Shown here piece by piece: positions 44,537 through 56,892 of a DNA stretch of 64,000 nucleotides. The stretch spans positions 1,612,001 through 1,676,000 of the forward strand of contig CM031561.1 in the NCBI GenBank assembly GCA_018466975.1, read 5' to 3'. A program made the position numbers and the translations under genes. A model generated the notes under the pieces. It searched no databases and was not told the DNA's origin. It worked only from the letters and a program-made list of their open reading frames with translations. How positions within the stretch are numbered: the stretch's first letter is position 1; the number at the start of each line of letters is the position of its first letter. Source of the DNA: Sparassis latifolia. Lineage: Eukaryota; Basidiomycota; Agaricomycetes; Polyporales; Sparassidaceae.

Positions 44537-47500
44537 AGCAATGCAGCAGAGCATCGATCGGGTCTTCGCATGAGCCTACCACTGTTTCAAAACTTGATGG
44601 GCCTTCTGCACCTCAGACTCCACGCCGCCGTCGCTACCAAGATCCAGAACCCGAACACACCCCTACGCGACTTCGCACTGTTATCAAGACCCCAAAACAA
44701 GCTGCCAGCTGCGAATCAGCGAGAAACAATGCACGACGGCGCGCCGCCTTGCCCCCAGATCCTGCAGGAGCTACGCAAGCGGTGAATGACAAGATGCCAG
44801 GTACAATTAAGAACTCCCGTAAGAATGACTCAGGACGTAGACGCGGAGCTAGTACCAGACGCGGACGAAGTGCCACTCCGGTAGCCTTGCTCGAGCCTAC
44901 CATGGACGTGGAGGATGCAGCGGCTGAAAGTCTTTCTCAGGCAGCACTGGATGTCTCACCCCTCAATCGTGATGTGCGATCTCCCAAGACATCTCCACTA
45001 CCTTCCATCATGATTTCTACTGTTTCTTCTCCTCTCTCCTCTCAAGACCGAGATTCAACTCGTCTCCCAGTGCAAATGCGCCATTATAATGACGCCAGCT
45101 TCGGTATGCCTCAATTTCATCCTTAAACCATTCCATAAGTCAATGTCTCATCCATGCACAGTGTTCCCTCATCACGAACATGGCCTTATGCCATCAGACC
45201 TCCAGGCCAGACACGTCAAGGAAGGTAGGATCGAACCAACTGCAGGACCATCTTGGGTGCCCTCAGAGGCTCATGGGCTACACAGCACCTCTCCTGGTGC
45301 TCGTACTGGGAATCTGCCTTCGTCTAACATCGAAAACACTCCCATCGAACAAGTGTTTCAGGTCGATGACGAACAAATTTTGCAACAAGGTTTCGTAGAG
45401 ATCATGAGCATAGTCGAACGGCTGTCTGCAAGGACACGTTTATCTCTCTCTAATATACTTGCACGATGGACTCACAAACTGTCATCCGACCACATTGCGT
45501 CTCATTACGACCACGCTTATCAGCGCTTTTGTCAACATTATGTGAATACTTCGGACGCTGCTTCATGTAAGTTCTTTGTGCTCATTATGAATCAGTCTGA
45601 TACTTTCATTTACAGTGCCAGGTGAAGGAGTTCGACTATTTAGTCCAAATCGTCATAGTAGTACTAATACTTCTTTCCATGATCAAAATCCTACGAACGT
45701 GCAGCCTTTCCATCCAGCTATTCCCTCTTTCGCATGGCACAAGGTGACAAGGTTGATAACCTATTGGAGAAATTCAACGAGTTTGAGCTCGTGGTCTGGC
45801 CAAGGATACACTTCAACCGAAAGGCCGCCGATTTCACCCAGTGTTTCAATCAATTAAAACACCTGGTACGCATATCTTTAATTTTCAGTTGCACTAGGAA
45901 GGGCACTTATTGAAGACACAGGCCGAGATTCATTCGAAATTATATGGTTTCGAGATGGCGTTTGTCATGGCCGGCAACATACCGAATGCTGACTCTGACC
46001 TTGCGGACGTATTCGCCACGAAAGAAGCAAGAGGAGTATGTGCTCAATGTCAACCATCCAACACTCTTCTGACTTGACCGCAGTTTTTTGAAATGCGTTG
46101 CGGTTCAGACGACAACACTTTGATCTCCCACCTGAAGGCACATATTTAGTACGTCACATCTGACCGTAAATTGCACGGAATTTAACGGTTTGTTTTATTG
46201 AAGCAACAATGTATCTCTTGGGATCCTAAATAGGGCGCAGACGAATAAGCTACAGAATCATGTCCAGGATGCTACGTTGTCAGAACCCAAGGCAACACTT
46301 ACCACGACTGGGCCTGTGAACCAGCAAAGCAATTCAAAAAACCTCACAAAACATGAAAAAATTGTATCTATCAAGTCCATGGGGCGAAAATTGATGGAGA
46401 AAGTTGGTATCACCACTTCCGACCTATTTCCGTGGAAGAGGATGCTAGAAGTTTTAGCTGATGCTGGAGCCATATTGGTCAACTATCCTGAGGTTGTCAG
46501 GCTGCCCTTGCCTACTTCCGCGAAGAAAGGCATCACTCAACTGACGAAGGTCGAGATTGACATGCTCCACGCGCAATGACGCCGCATAAGGAACCCTTTG
46601 ATATCCAGAAATATGAGGGGAAGCTCAAGGTCGGACAGCGCATTGTCCGTGTGATGAATGTCTGATCTTGTTCTACCTGTAGACCTACAATCGTCACTCG
46701 TCCCCGTAATCTACGGTGGTTCTCCTGGCCCTGATTCCCAAGGAAAGACGGGTTTGAGGTTGTTTCGGAATGGTAGGAGCGTAAACCGAGGTTCCCGCCG
46801 AATGAGTGACGACGAGGATGCTGAGGAAAATTCTGGAACCGAAGAAGGATTCCCCATCCTGGAGGTGCCGGTGGCAGCAGATCTACCTGTTAGTGGGAAC
46901 GACGCGATCGAGTCGATCGAGTCGGATTCTGATGCAGAGATCGATCAGTTAGTGTCATCCTCCCCACCACTCGCCGCGCACTCGCCTCCCACTCAGCGAT
47001 GAAGGTTGTGTCTTCAAGTCGTCGAATGAACTTACTCAGTGGCCGCCAAGTTAATCCAGGTGCCGCAGGGAGAGATGCTATCTCTGAAGAGCCTCTGGCC
47101 GACGAAACTTCATTGCACCGACCACTGCTTGGCACTAAGCGTAAAAGGGAAATTTCTGCGGGCGACGATGCAAATATTACACAGCCGTTAGCACCCCCTC
47201 AAATTGGCATTACGGCTCATAACACAGAACCTAGCTCGAGTGCGCAAGACCTTCGGATGCCCCAAAACGAAGGATTACTGGCCAATTCGATGCCCAGTAC
47301 GAAACGTCCACGGGTTCATTTCGAAAATTCCATAGCAGACGCTGCTGCGGATCACAGCCTCCGTCATTCGCAGTGTACGAGCGAAGGTAACACCTATGTC
47401 ACGGAACCGAGCTCAGGCTCGCCACTGCACCCAGGCAACACTAGTCTCACGGTTGGAGCGACGCATCTTCCTCAACCGACGCGCGATAACACTGTTGAGG

Positions 47501-48662
47501 CCACTGGGTTAGATGATAGTGGGGGCGCAGACCAGGAGCTGATCGAAGAAGTGGACCAGAGAGTGACCTCTGATCCTGGGAGTCTCAAATTCATGGGCGG
47601 CACTCCTCTCACAGACAGACGCAGTCACGACGTCACCAGTATTGGTTCTGATCTGGTGGAAGGCAAGCCATCTCTAATGGGGAATAGAGAAGCGAAGACC
47701 GACCATGACGGTATTAAGCCAGTTGCCGGTGGCTCAGTCATGCAACACAATACTGACGTGCATGCCAGTGGTCGTGTCATGACTGGCGGCTGTGGGTGCG
47801 CCGAGGAGCGTTGTCAGCGACGCCCGAGAGGCTCAGCACCCTCCAGCATCGATCCCCTTACAGTCCGGTGATGCCGAACGCGGCGCAACCCACCCTCCTC
47901 GACGAGGCTAGCCACCCTCCCACATCAATTCCCCCTCATAATTTGGTGATGCCGCATGCACAACAATTATGGGCACCGTACGCTGCACCTGGAAATTATA
48001 TGCATTCGTCATATCGCCAAGCGCGTCCTCTGCCCACATATCCGGAACGAGGGCGCCATGACGATGCCCCTGCAATGGCTCAGTATCAGGGTACAATGTA
48101 TGAAGACGGACGAAGTGGTGGTTATGTGCCGTATTCTAGTGGCGCAGCTTATCCTGCAGAACTCCAGTTCCAAGGTCCACCATATGGCTATGGTCCCGAC
48201 TACACTACAAGTTATGTCTCACCTCACGGATACCCTCCACAATCTTATGCGCCGTACCATTCACCGATGTACCGAAGGTATGGTTCTATGCCTCCTCAGG
48301 GATTAGGAGATGCTCCGCTGCAGCAGGGCTATGGCGCGCTCCACCCTCAAGCGGGCTATCTATCGCCATTCCCGTACAAACCATCGCCATCTCCAACTTC
48401 CTTTCCTTTGTTATCTCCACGAGAACCTTTAACTTCGTGGCCTCCCATACCGCCGTCGACCACCGGAGAGCCACCGACAGCTAAACCCCGGAAGTCTTCG
48501 CTGTATACTCCAGAGCATCTAGCAATGCATCCCGACGAGCTACGAGAAACCTCGACATCGTACGCTGACAAGCCTCCGTCATTCTCTCGGGACGATCCAG
48601 CGCCTCCTCATTGGGATGCTGCTACCGATGCCCGCAACCGCCTGCCAGTTGTGCAACAATAA
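44537..48662 (+). CDS. Hypothetical multi-exon protein, agaricomycete-type, Pro/Tyr-rich C-terminus
   Basis: A consistent spliced series of exons on + with GT-AG introns. An Arg/Pro-rich first part (TPRRRRYQDPEPEHTPTRLR) joins GATQAVNDKM...DASF, then an exon beginning FPHHEHGLMPSDLQARHV. Next come GDKVDNLLEKFNEFELVVW and TQAEIHSKLYGFEMAFVMAG, MRCGSDDNTLISHLKAHI and KSMGRKLMEKVGITTSDLFPW. Acidic Ser-rich linkers follow, and the last part (47.8-48.66 kb) is Pro/Tyr/Gly-rich with YTPEHLAMHPDEL. The helical core resembles repeated hypothetical proteins of mushroom-forming fungi, but no function is known to me. The start codon was not found; the 5' limit is an acceptor site at 44536. Frame breaks all coincide with plausible introns, so it may be intact. 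Confidence 0.6.
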
Positions 48663-49900
48663 ACTGCCTTCTAACATCATGATGTTCAGGAACGTACGTT
48701 TATCTCTGCGAAGATTACCGTCCTCGAATCCAGAAAGTCTAACCATAGTGGAGGAAATCTAGAGGTACAGACATATTTCTTGGTATTTCACATTGCGTAT
48801 GCTACGTAGAATGCATGCTGTCTTCAAAACGATGGATGTGTGGTCAATCGAATATTCAAAGAGGAGATAATGACGTTCTGATGTTTTTCGCGGGATCGTG
48901 CATGGATGCGAAAATACATAACTTGGGGTAAGCGCGCTATGCTCGCACGCCATGTCCGATTCCCTATTTATTTTATTGGTAAAGCATGCATTTAATACAA
49001 GATCGATATCAATACAAGCGTATAGAGTACAAGATCAATAGAAATACAAGAGAATATAGTACAAGTACAAGCTAACATAGGCACAACGGGCATGATTCAA
49101 ATAAATGATGAGACTTCTGCACGCTGAACAACCGCTCTGACCTCGGGCGGTCCATCATAAAGACGAGCTACGGTGATGAGTTCCAACCCAGTTCGCCATT
49201 TGGTCCAAGTCTTCGCAACGCCTTGCAGAGCGCCGCAACCATGCAAAGCACGGCGCCAACCCGCGACGGGCAACAAGTGAAACCGTGACCATTGCCACCA
49301 AGACAAGATACTGCACAGGTGATGGGTGAAAGAAACGGAGCTGTGAACACCAGCATCAGCAGGGCATCTCCGAACGGTATTCAAGCACACTCACAATTGC
49401 TCACGGGCTTCGTAGTCATACACATAGCTCAAGATGCAGGAGCGACGACGGGAGGAGGAGAGAGGAGAAAGAGGGGCCTGGTTGTCGCTTTCGCACTGGC
49501 AGCAAGGGCGGAATGTTCAAATGCTAAGGCGGATATCCATATTGTTCGCGGAAAGGCCAAATTATTTCGACCGCGAAATCTATTCTGAGCGAGAATTACT
49601 ATATGCGCGCGAGTACAACCTCCTAACAATCTTCTTACGCCAGCGACCACCATACGTGCATTTAGGGAATCGGAAATGGACTGTAAGTCACATGGCAGGT
49701 AAACCTAAAATTTAAGATCAACTGCTTTCCCGAGGAATGTTGAACGACTAACTACCCCTACTCCCTACCATTCCCTGCCGCTGTTTAGCCAGCCGCCGTT
49801 GTGCTCGTGGCGTAGCTCCCAATGGCTCAGCGATGCAGCCAGAGGGTCGTGATGCCGACACGACTAGCTGGTGTGCCGCGGCGTAACATGGCGACGATTA
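48663..49900. other. Gene-poor interval with TACAAG cluster
   Basis: About 1.2 kb. A TACAAG cluster lies at 48994-49073. A 97-codon minus frame (49097-49390) and overlapping plus frames have no recognisable content. Confidence 0.35.
48994..49073 (+). repeat. TACAAG-rich cluster
   Basis: Six copies of TACAAG in 80 bp (near 48996, 49012, 49027, 49044, 49059, 49065), separated by AT-rich spacers. Same hexamer as at 30581-30796. Confidence 0.55.
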
Positions 49901-51250
49901 CTCGCCTCGCCGATTGTTTCGCAGACGAGCGTGTATGAATCGACATCTACACCTGTTGGTCTCTGGCGGCGATGCTGCTCGTCCGATCGCCAGCATGCAA
50001 GTTGTATGCCCTCCCGTAGTGAGTCATTTCAGCTACGCGCACACGCCGGCTTTCAAATTTCCATCGGCTAACGCCGATGTAGGGCTTTATGCCGGTGATA
50101 GAGTCGATCTCGAAAAAGTCGTCGACACCGAGTTTCCACCGCGCTATCTTTCCAAGGCGCCTCGAACTCGATCTTCAAGAAGCAACGATAGACGCTGAAC
50201 TCTCCTGCGCGGACACTGCCCTTCCTCCGCTTGCCGAAGATGCCGAGGCGGAGCGCGCAGTGGATATATCCTCCCACCCAGCGTGCCGCAAGAAGCAAAC
50301 GAGGATCTCGATCAAGATGGCGGAAGCAAAGTCGTAGACATTCCTGACATGTGTCTCATTTTTCCAGACGATGGATATCTCGAGGTCTTCTCCGCAGGTA
50401 GAGAAGGAGTCCGTCGTTCATGTGGTCACGAAGTTCTTGGTACCGCAGCTTGCAGCGTTACGCCCGAACCTATCGACTATGAGGGCCTTACCGCACAGCT
50501 CACTCAGGCGGTCAAGCCTCATATATCTCAACTCATCGATTTCGCACCGACAAGCGGGGACAGCAGGCCTCATCGCTGACAGTTTCATCCCTATCCCGCG
50601 TTCCTTGCATGCAGAATTCCCTACGCTCGACGCGACGCGAAGACTTATCGTTGGTAGGCTTGCTACCGAGGTGCGCAAGATGCGATCGAGATCGAGACCA
50701 CTATTGCTCAACACAAAAATGACGCGTGTTGCACAAACATGTCCATCGCTCAGTTCGAGCCAGAACCTCTGTCTTTGCGCTCTCAATGGCTGCGGTCAGC
50801 TTGGGGCCCGGTGCGTGGACTATGCAACGAAGTTCGCCGTGAAACTCGAACTGCCAGATGTATTCTCGCCGTCGTTGTGCATTTGCAAGAAAGGCCTGTA
50901 CCGCGCCGTCCGCTGGCCGATCGTGAGCCGTGGCCACGAGACCGTCACCATCAGAGCACTGTCAGGCAAACTTGTAGTGGCGAGGAGCGGAAGTAGAGGT
51001 TGAGTGCTTCCGTGAGGCCACCACGGAACGCCCAGGACCGCTAAGGACTGTAGGGACTAGGACGCCAACGTGAGCGGCTGTTACTGGTACGTGACATCTT
51101 TCGAGAGATCGAAGAGGGTTCGCTGACTCTAGCCTGCGGATTATGTTCAGCAGAAACCTTTCGTGATGCGCGCCGCAAGACATGTCTGACTTGCAGTGTG
51201 CAGAGCAGATCGTGCGATCGAGCTCGCTCACGGCACTCCGCGAGAAGTAC
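49900..51250 (+). pseudogene. Unidentified protein-coding remnant
   Basis: Blocks that read like conserved protein, in shifting + frames: ANADVGLYAGDRVDLEKVVDTE (50070-50135), TAQLTQAVKPHISQLIDFAP (50490-50550), ADSFIPIPRSLHAEFPTLDA followed by RRLIVGRLATEVRKM (50578-50680), FEPEPLSLRSQWLRSAWGPV and LCICKKGLYRAVRWPI (50755-50930). The frame changes between blocks without clear introns, so a decayed gene is likely. I could not assign the family. Confidence 0.5.
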
Positions 51251-51513
51251 ACCTCGTAGTATGGTCCGTCCGTGCATCATAGATCCAGTTCGCTAAATGC
51301 ACCCCCGCCTTACGGTTCACTTTCGCCATTGGCCATTGGATGACCGGTTCGTGAAGGTCCAGCATCCCTGCGACTTGGACAGTTGGCGTGTCGGGTACGA
51401 TTGTCCCCAGCTGATTCCTTTTGATGGGGTTCCCTGTAGACACGACTGTCTGCAAGGGACTCTCTCATGTGTGTCACCTGTCCAATTGATGTCCATCTCC
51501 CCGCCATTTCAAG

Positions 51514-52057
51514 TTGTATGCCTCGCGAGATGGTTCGTGCATCTGGGATGAGGATGCCGTGCGGTTGGATCAGTTGAAGGTGGCGTTGAAGAACGTGGGA
51601 TTCTCGAAAAGACATGTCGCGCAGAAGTGCCAGCTGGTTGCTGCTATTCTCCATCTGGGTAACCTGGAATTCCATACCGATCGCTCTCGCAACGAAGACG
51701 CTGCTGTCGTGGGCAACACGGATGTCCTCGATATCGTCGCAGATTTCTTGGACGCAGCCGAAGCTTTGGAGGCTGCGCTATCGTACAGAACGAAGATGGG
51801 GAAGAAGGAACTATGTACAATCTTCCTGGATCCCGACGGTGCCTCTGATAACCGAGACGAACTCGTGAAGCCGCTATACTCCCTCCTGTTTGCATGGTTG
51901 AACGAACACGTCAACCAACGCCTTTGCCACGACGACTTCAATATGTTCATCGGACTGTTTGACTTACCCGGCCCCCAGAACATGACTAGCCGGCCGAACT
52001 CCCTAGATCAGTTCTGCGTCAACTTCGCTAACAAGCGGTTACAGAACTTCACACAGA
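51514..52057 (+). pseudogene. Chitin synthase (class V type) myosin-motor-like domain fragment
   Basis: Frame with LKVALKNVGFSKRHVAQKCQ, LVAAILHLGNLEFHTDRSRN, TKMGKKELCTIFLDPDGASDN, LYSLLFAWLNEHVNQRLCHDD, MFIGLFDLPGPQNMT and SLDQFCVNFANKRLQNFTQK. These are the relay-helix side of the myosin motor-like domain at the N-terminus of fungal class V/VII chitin synthases. No P-loop upstream and no glycosyltransferase part downstream. At about 52057 the sequence turns directly into fatty acid synthase. Confidence 0.78.
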
Positions 52058-54750
52058 AGATACGATCTTTCCTTCGACCATTGACGGCGATCTTCTTGAG
52101 CTCGTCCATCTGTCGTACGGCTTCCGTCTTGTTGATGACTCTAAGCATCTTCAGGCGGGTGATGTTTTCAGGGTTGAGACACACATTGTCTCCGTTGTCA
52201 ACCGCAATGCCGGCAAGGCTGTGTGAGTTAAAGGCTTCGCTATCGGAGGTAGAAAGGCCGTAATCGAGGTTGTGTCTACTTTCCTCTACCGTGGTAACTA
52301 CTCCGAATACGACAACACATTCGAATTTCTCGGTGCTCTGGATTACTCCATAGAATTGGCGACCGAAACTCCATAGAATTGGCGACCGAAACTCCATAGA
52401 ATTGGCGACCGGCTGACGGGAGTATTGCAGTCGGAGGAGTGGTTTGAGTGGGATCGCCCGTCGAAACTGCTTCAGGCTGTGTGAAGTTCGAGGTCACCTA
52501 CCGTAGCAAGACATGTTGCAAGTCGATACCAGTCTCCAGCGACATTTGTGTCCGCGACCAGATCAAACGTCTAATCTAGGTCGGTGCCGTTGATTTCCTG
52601 CAGGACGTGACAGCGGGGGTAACCCAATTATCTCGCGTCCCTGCAAGCCCCAAGGTCTCTGAGTGCCTCTTCTGAATGGGTACACCATGACGGCGCGGTG
52701 CAGCCGTTTTCAACTTCTCGGCGATTTAACGAGCCTTACTCCGAGGCCTCTGGTAACTTCAATCCCATCCACGCCAACTCCTACTTCGCCGATTTGGCAG
52801 GTGTTTCCACAATCACGCACAGCATGTGGTCGAGCTCGCTGCCAGGCGCCACGCTGAGACGGTCGCAGTGCAAGGTCGCCCGGAGCGAAGTTGTCGCGTA
52901 AGTCCGTCCGATATGACATGTGTAGCTCTCACTGATGAATGCACCAGATATGACGCCGCCTTCAGAGGAATGGTCATTCCTGGGGATGAGCTTCGGATGA
53001 AGACCAGGCACAGCGACATACAGGATGGCAACACTGTTGTCAAGGTCGAGACATTCAATGACAAGGGTGAGAAGGTTTTGGAACGCACTGCCGGGTCGCA
53101 GAGCCTAAGACCGCTCTTTGTCTTCACTGGCCAAGGTTCCCAAGAGCAGGGTATGGCTATGGACTTCTATAAGTCCGCTCCAGCTGCTCGATCTGTCTGG
53201 GATGCTGCCGATATTCATCTTACTGCTGTCTATGGCTTCTCTATTATTGAGATCGCTGGCGACAACCTGGAGGAGAAGACTATCCATTTTGGTGGCATCA
53301 AGGGTCAGCCATGCAGCAGCGCACATGTATATGAACTACGACAATATAGACGGGACGGTAGCGTGAAGACTCTTCTGCTACACATTCAGTCATCTATCTG
53401 GACTCTTGTGTGCCACACAGTTTGGCCGATCGCGCAAGTCATGACCGAACGCGCCGCCTTCGAGGACATGCGCTCGAAAGACTTCGCTTGATCAGAAGAC
53501 TCGCATTCACCGGATGCTCTTTGGGAGAATATTCGCTCGCATCTATTGCTGACGCCCTCCCATCTCGCCCCTTCTTGACGCCGCCTTCTACCGTGGTATC
53601 ACTATGCCACGCCGCTGTTGAGCGTGAAGCTCAGAACCCTTCCACCTGTGCGCGTGAGCCCAAGCCGCATCTCGAAGACTTTCACGGCTACTGCGCTGCG
53701 CGAGGTTATCGACGATATCGCTCACCGCACACACAGTGCTTGCTCGAGATCGTCAATTACAACGTATGCCGTGGATAAAACTAATGAAGTTGACATGGTT
53801 CTCTCAATTCATACTTTGTTTCGCTGCCAGGTCAACAATATGCCTGTGCCGATGAATTGGTCGCTCTGCAAACCATGACCAACATCTTGAACTACCTGAA
53901 GATGAGCATGGAGAAGGTGGGGTATTGCCCACCACTACGATTTCGAGCGTTCCATCGAGAGCGAACCTTCGTCAGCGCTTACAGGCATGGCGACGAGGAC
54001 TCTGAAAGCGAAGTAGGAGGTGCAAGAGGATTCGGTTAGCCGAAGTCGTGCGATCCTTTGTCATGCGAAGAACACCAAGGAGGTGTACTACCAGTTCACG
54101 GATCAGGGTGAGGCTGCTGCTGTCGAGTCCCCTCCCGAAGCTGTTGCTACTCCCGCACCAGCAGCTGTGCCCGTTACTGTCCCTGCTGCTCCGGTCTCGG
54201 CTTGCCCGTTAGGGTTGAAGATGTTCCCTTGAAAGCCGTCGAAATTCTCTCTGTGGTCGTCGCTCAGAAGCTCAATAATAAGGTGAAGGAAATGCCGCCT
54301 CGACTCGACATGACTTCGCTTGGGGCGAGTCGACTCTGCAAAACGAAATTCTCGGCGATCTGCGGCTGGAGTTCACGCCTGCTCCTGAGAAGGATCGGCT
54401 CTTGGCACTGGCTTTTCGGGTCACTGGGCAAGTATAGCTCTGGCCTCGCCTCCCACGCCGTGGGTAGCAAGATCCCTGGTGGTTGCAATATCTCTGCAAT
54501 CAAAGCGTGCTGGTCGAAGATGTAGGGCCTTGTCCGACTCGCGCGGACGGAGTCTTACTATTGAGTACCACCACGGAGCCTCCCAAATGCCTCGGTTCAG
54601 ACGTAGAAGCCCAGACGTGGCTTGATACGGTCGCCACCCCTATACAGGCAGCGCCTGGGATCTCCTCGCCGTGAAGCGAAGCGGTGGCGTGGCGGTGGCG
54701 CAGGAGGTCCGACGATCAACGAAGTTCTTACCCTACCTTACGGCGCGATT
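52058..54750 (+). pseudogene. Fungal fatty acid synthase fragment, fused beta-alpha layout
   Basis: Beta-subunit C-terminal half followed by the alpha N-terminus. Dehydratase-side segments TIDGDLLELVHLSYGFRLVDD and VIEVVSTFLYRGNYSEYDNTF (52090-52330) come first. Then the MaoC hot-dog FNEPYSEASGNFNPIHANSYF (52727-52790), malonyl/palmitoyl-transferase VFTGQGSQEQGMAMDFYKSA (53120) and SLGEYSLASIADALP (53518). The beta end is DFERSIESEPSSALTGMATRTLKAK (53938-54015), a TAG, then directly alpha-type LCHAKNTKEVYYQF, an Ala/Pro linker, ACP-like VEDVPLKAVEILSVVVAQKL and LGKYSSGLASHAVGSKIPGG. Many stops and frameshifts, a 23-bp triplication, and a deletion at about 53910. At least one spliceosomal intron is retained (about 52898-52947), so this is a DNA-level copy. 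Confidence 0.85.
52347..52411 (+). repeat. 23-bp tandem triplication
   Basis: A 23-bp unit beginning TCCATAGAATTGG occurs at 52347, 52370 and 52393 (last copy slightly short) inside the fatty acid synthase remnant. It creates an in-frame stop. Confidence 0.85.
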
Positions 54751-54779
54751 GTTTGATCCCAGTTTCTCAAAGCAGACCG

Positions 54780-55860
54780 GCAACTCCATCAAGAAGCTGT
54801 CGCTGCTTCGCTTTGGCGCTACAGATACCAGAAGGGTTGTGGCTTCCTTACCAGTGGTATCGGTTATATCATGAGCTGAACAGGAGCCCTTGTCAGCAGT
54901 GAATATCTCCGTCATCGCCCTTCAGTTCCAACCAAAGTTTGGGGAAGCTGGCGAGCCAGACGAATATCAAGTGAACGGAGACGCCTCTGCGTAGAACGCG
55001 ATCGCACCGCGTGCACGCCGCCTCTATCGCAAACGGCATACATCAATTCCATCATCCACAGGTTTGGTTTCGAAGATTTGAAGCTACTCACCACGCCTAT
55101 GGATCCGAACACGACGCTGAGCGCGCAGTCGCCGCAAACGACTGCAGAGCCGCCGCCATGCGCGACATTCCTTATCGCGAGGCTGTAGGCTCGTTGATGT
55201 ACGCTGCCGCCGTACACGGCCGACATCACATATGCCGCCTCGTCCCTTTCGCGTTCTCAGACAACCCCGAAAGCACACTGGGAAGCTCGTCGCGTGTCTT
55301 CAGGCATCTGTCGGGCACAAAGGACTTGAAGCTTACCTCACGGAGCGCAGGAACTGGACCTGGTGGGCTACACGGACGCCGATGGCTCCATGCACGAAGA
55401 TCGGAAGGTGTTCTCGGCTATGCTTTCTCATCGACGGCGGCGCGGTCTCTGGAGTTCCAAACGCCAGGAGATCATTGCGTTGTCGACGACCGAGGCGGAG
55501 TATGTGGCAGCGACGCATGCAGCGAAAGAAGCGCTTTTGCTACGCTCCCTAATGGTCGAAGACAAGGAGGTTCTCGCCCATCTCACGCCTCTAACGTTGG
55601 ACTTTCTCCGGGAAAGTCGATTGGTGAAGAGACGGCGGAGAGGAGGACTACTGACAGATCACTTTGAGAATAGACAGTTCTGCGCAGCGAGGCCTACACC
55701 GTTAGGTGCGGCGCGAACATGTTGCTCGCGGTCAAGGCTCTCCGCCGATCAACGACAAGGAGCCCAACAAAAGATGGAGAGCATCAGAGGGGTTTTGCCT
55801 GAGACATCGCCATTCAAGCATGCCAAGTGACGTGTACCCGCGCGATTTGAAGAATGTCTG
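54780..55860 (+). mobile_element. Ty1/copia retrotransposon fragment (end of RT and RNase H)
   Basis: Copia-type blocks in changing + frames: QTAYINSIIHRFGFEDLKLLT-like sequence (55010-55095), DIPYREAVGSLMYAA (55168), VFRHLSGTKDLKLT (55297), DLVGYTDADGSMHEDRKVFS (55355-55410) and WSSKRQEIIALSTTEAEYVAATH (55455-55520). This is the RNase H end, including DxD and the TEAEYVA motif. No LTR recognised on either side; heavily frameshifted. Confidence 0.8.
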
Positions 55861-56353
55861 ACGGATGATCAGCTGGCGCAACGCTTGCAAGAGGTGCATC
55901 ATTTATCCTTATTGCCTCTGGGCACCCTTGAAGCAGCCGGAGTGCTCATGTTGTTATTCATTACTTTTATTAGAATCACGAGGAGCACCGCAACATTGGA
56001 GAAAAGGTTCATTCCTGGGGACAGTTCGCTCGGTTGAAGGGTGCGAGCCCACTATTTTAGCAGATGAAGAGACCACTGCTATTGATAACCGCGCTCGAAT
56101 GATTGCACTAACCACGGCAATGGGATAAAGGGCTCCAGTTCTGTTTATTAACTATGTCGCTGATAATTTTCCGGCTGGACTGATTCAGCTATCGAGTCTT
56201 TCGACTGCGCCCAAATAGACACAGTTCAGCTCCCAGGTTGACCTTAGCCATTTACGCGCCTCATCTGTGGAGGAGCCGTTATTTCATCTCCTCTTCTCTT
56301 TCTGCCACCAACTACTGCTTCATCCATCATCCTCGCAGATCCTCTCTCCTCGA

Positions 56354-56857
56354 TGGAATATCAAATTGTCGCCAATAACAAAACTTTCAAGGTGAGTTAA
56401 AAGTACTAGATGTGACCAATGGCATACTGACACTGCGCAGACGATGACTCGAATCTTAACGAGATCACACCCAGAGGAGGAACGTGAAGTGGGAAGCATT
56501 TGTCAATGTATCTCTGTTTCTGAGTGTAATGTCTGCTGTGCTCAGTAACTCCTACAGGCGATGTTGGGGATAGGATTTAAAGTTAGCGCACTGCCGGCTC
56601 GAAGTTTCGCTTTGATCCTCCCGCCATATGCAACGCCAGGCAATAGTGATCCACGATGTACGTAGCTTTGACGTTAGAGAATTCTCAATTGCTGACGGTT
56701 TGATAGTGTCACGGCGCGGACATTAGAAAAGACAGGCTACTCGAGTAAGTAGTCTTACCGTTCCCCATTGGGTATTAACCTGTTTTCAGGCTGCGAAGTA
56801 CATTGGAAGATTGTTACGACTGGACGGAGGAAACTTTTATCACAAGGTCTGAAGTAG
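56354..56857 (+). CDS. Possible small hypothetical gene
   Basis: ATG 56354 gives MEYQIVANNKTFK up to a GTGAGT donor. Plausible GT-AG introns rejoin TMTRILTRSHPEEEREVGSIC, MLGIGFKVSALPARSFALIL, VTARTLEKTGYS and CEVHWKIVTTGRRKLLSQGLK, with a stop at 56857. One junction (about 56513) does not keep frame with a perfect donor. About 130 residues, family not recognised. It lies between two decayed fragments, so it may itself be a remnant. Confidence 0.35.
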
Positions 56858-56892
56858 AAGAAGACGATTGGATTGTTATTTGATGCGACTTG

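Noticed and set aside
49097..49390. 97-codon minus ORF next to the TACAAG cluster
   Set aside because: Could be a last exon, but no upstream exon or family match is visible.
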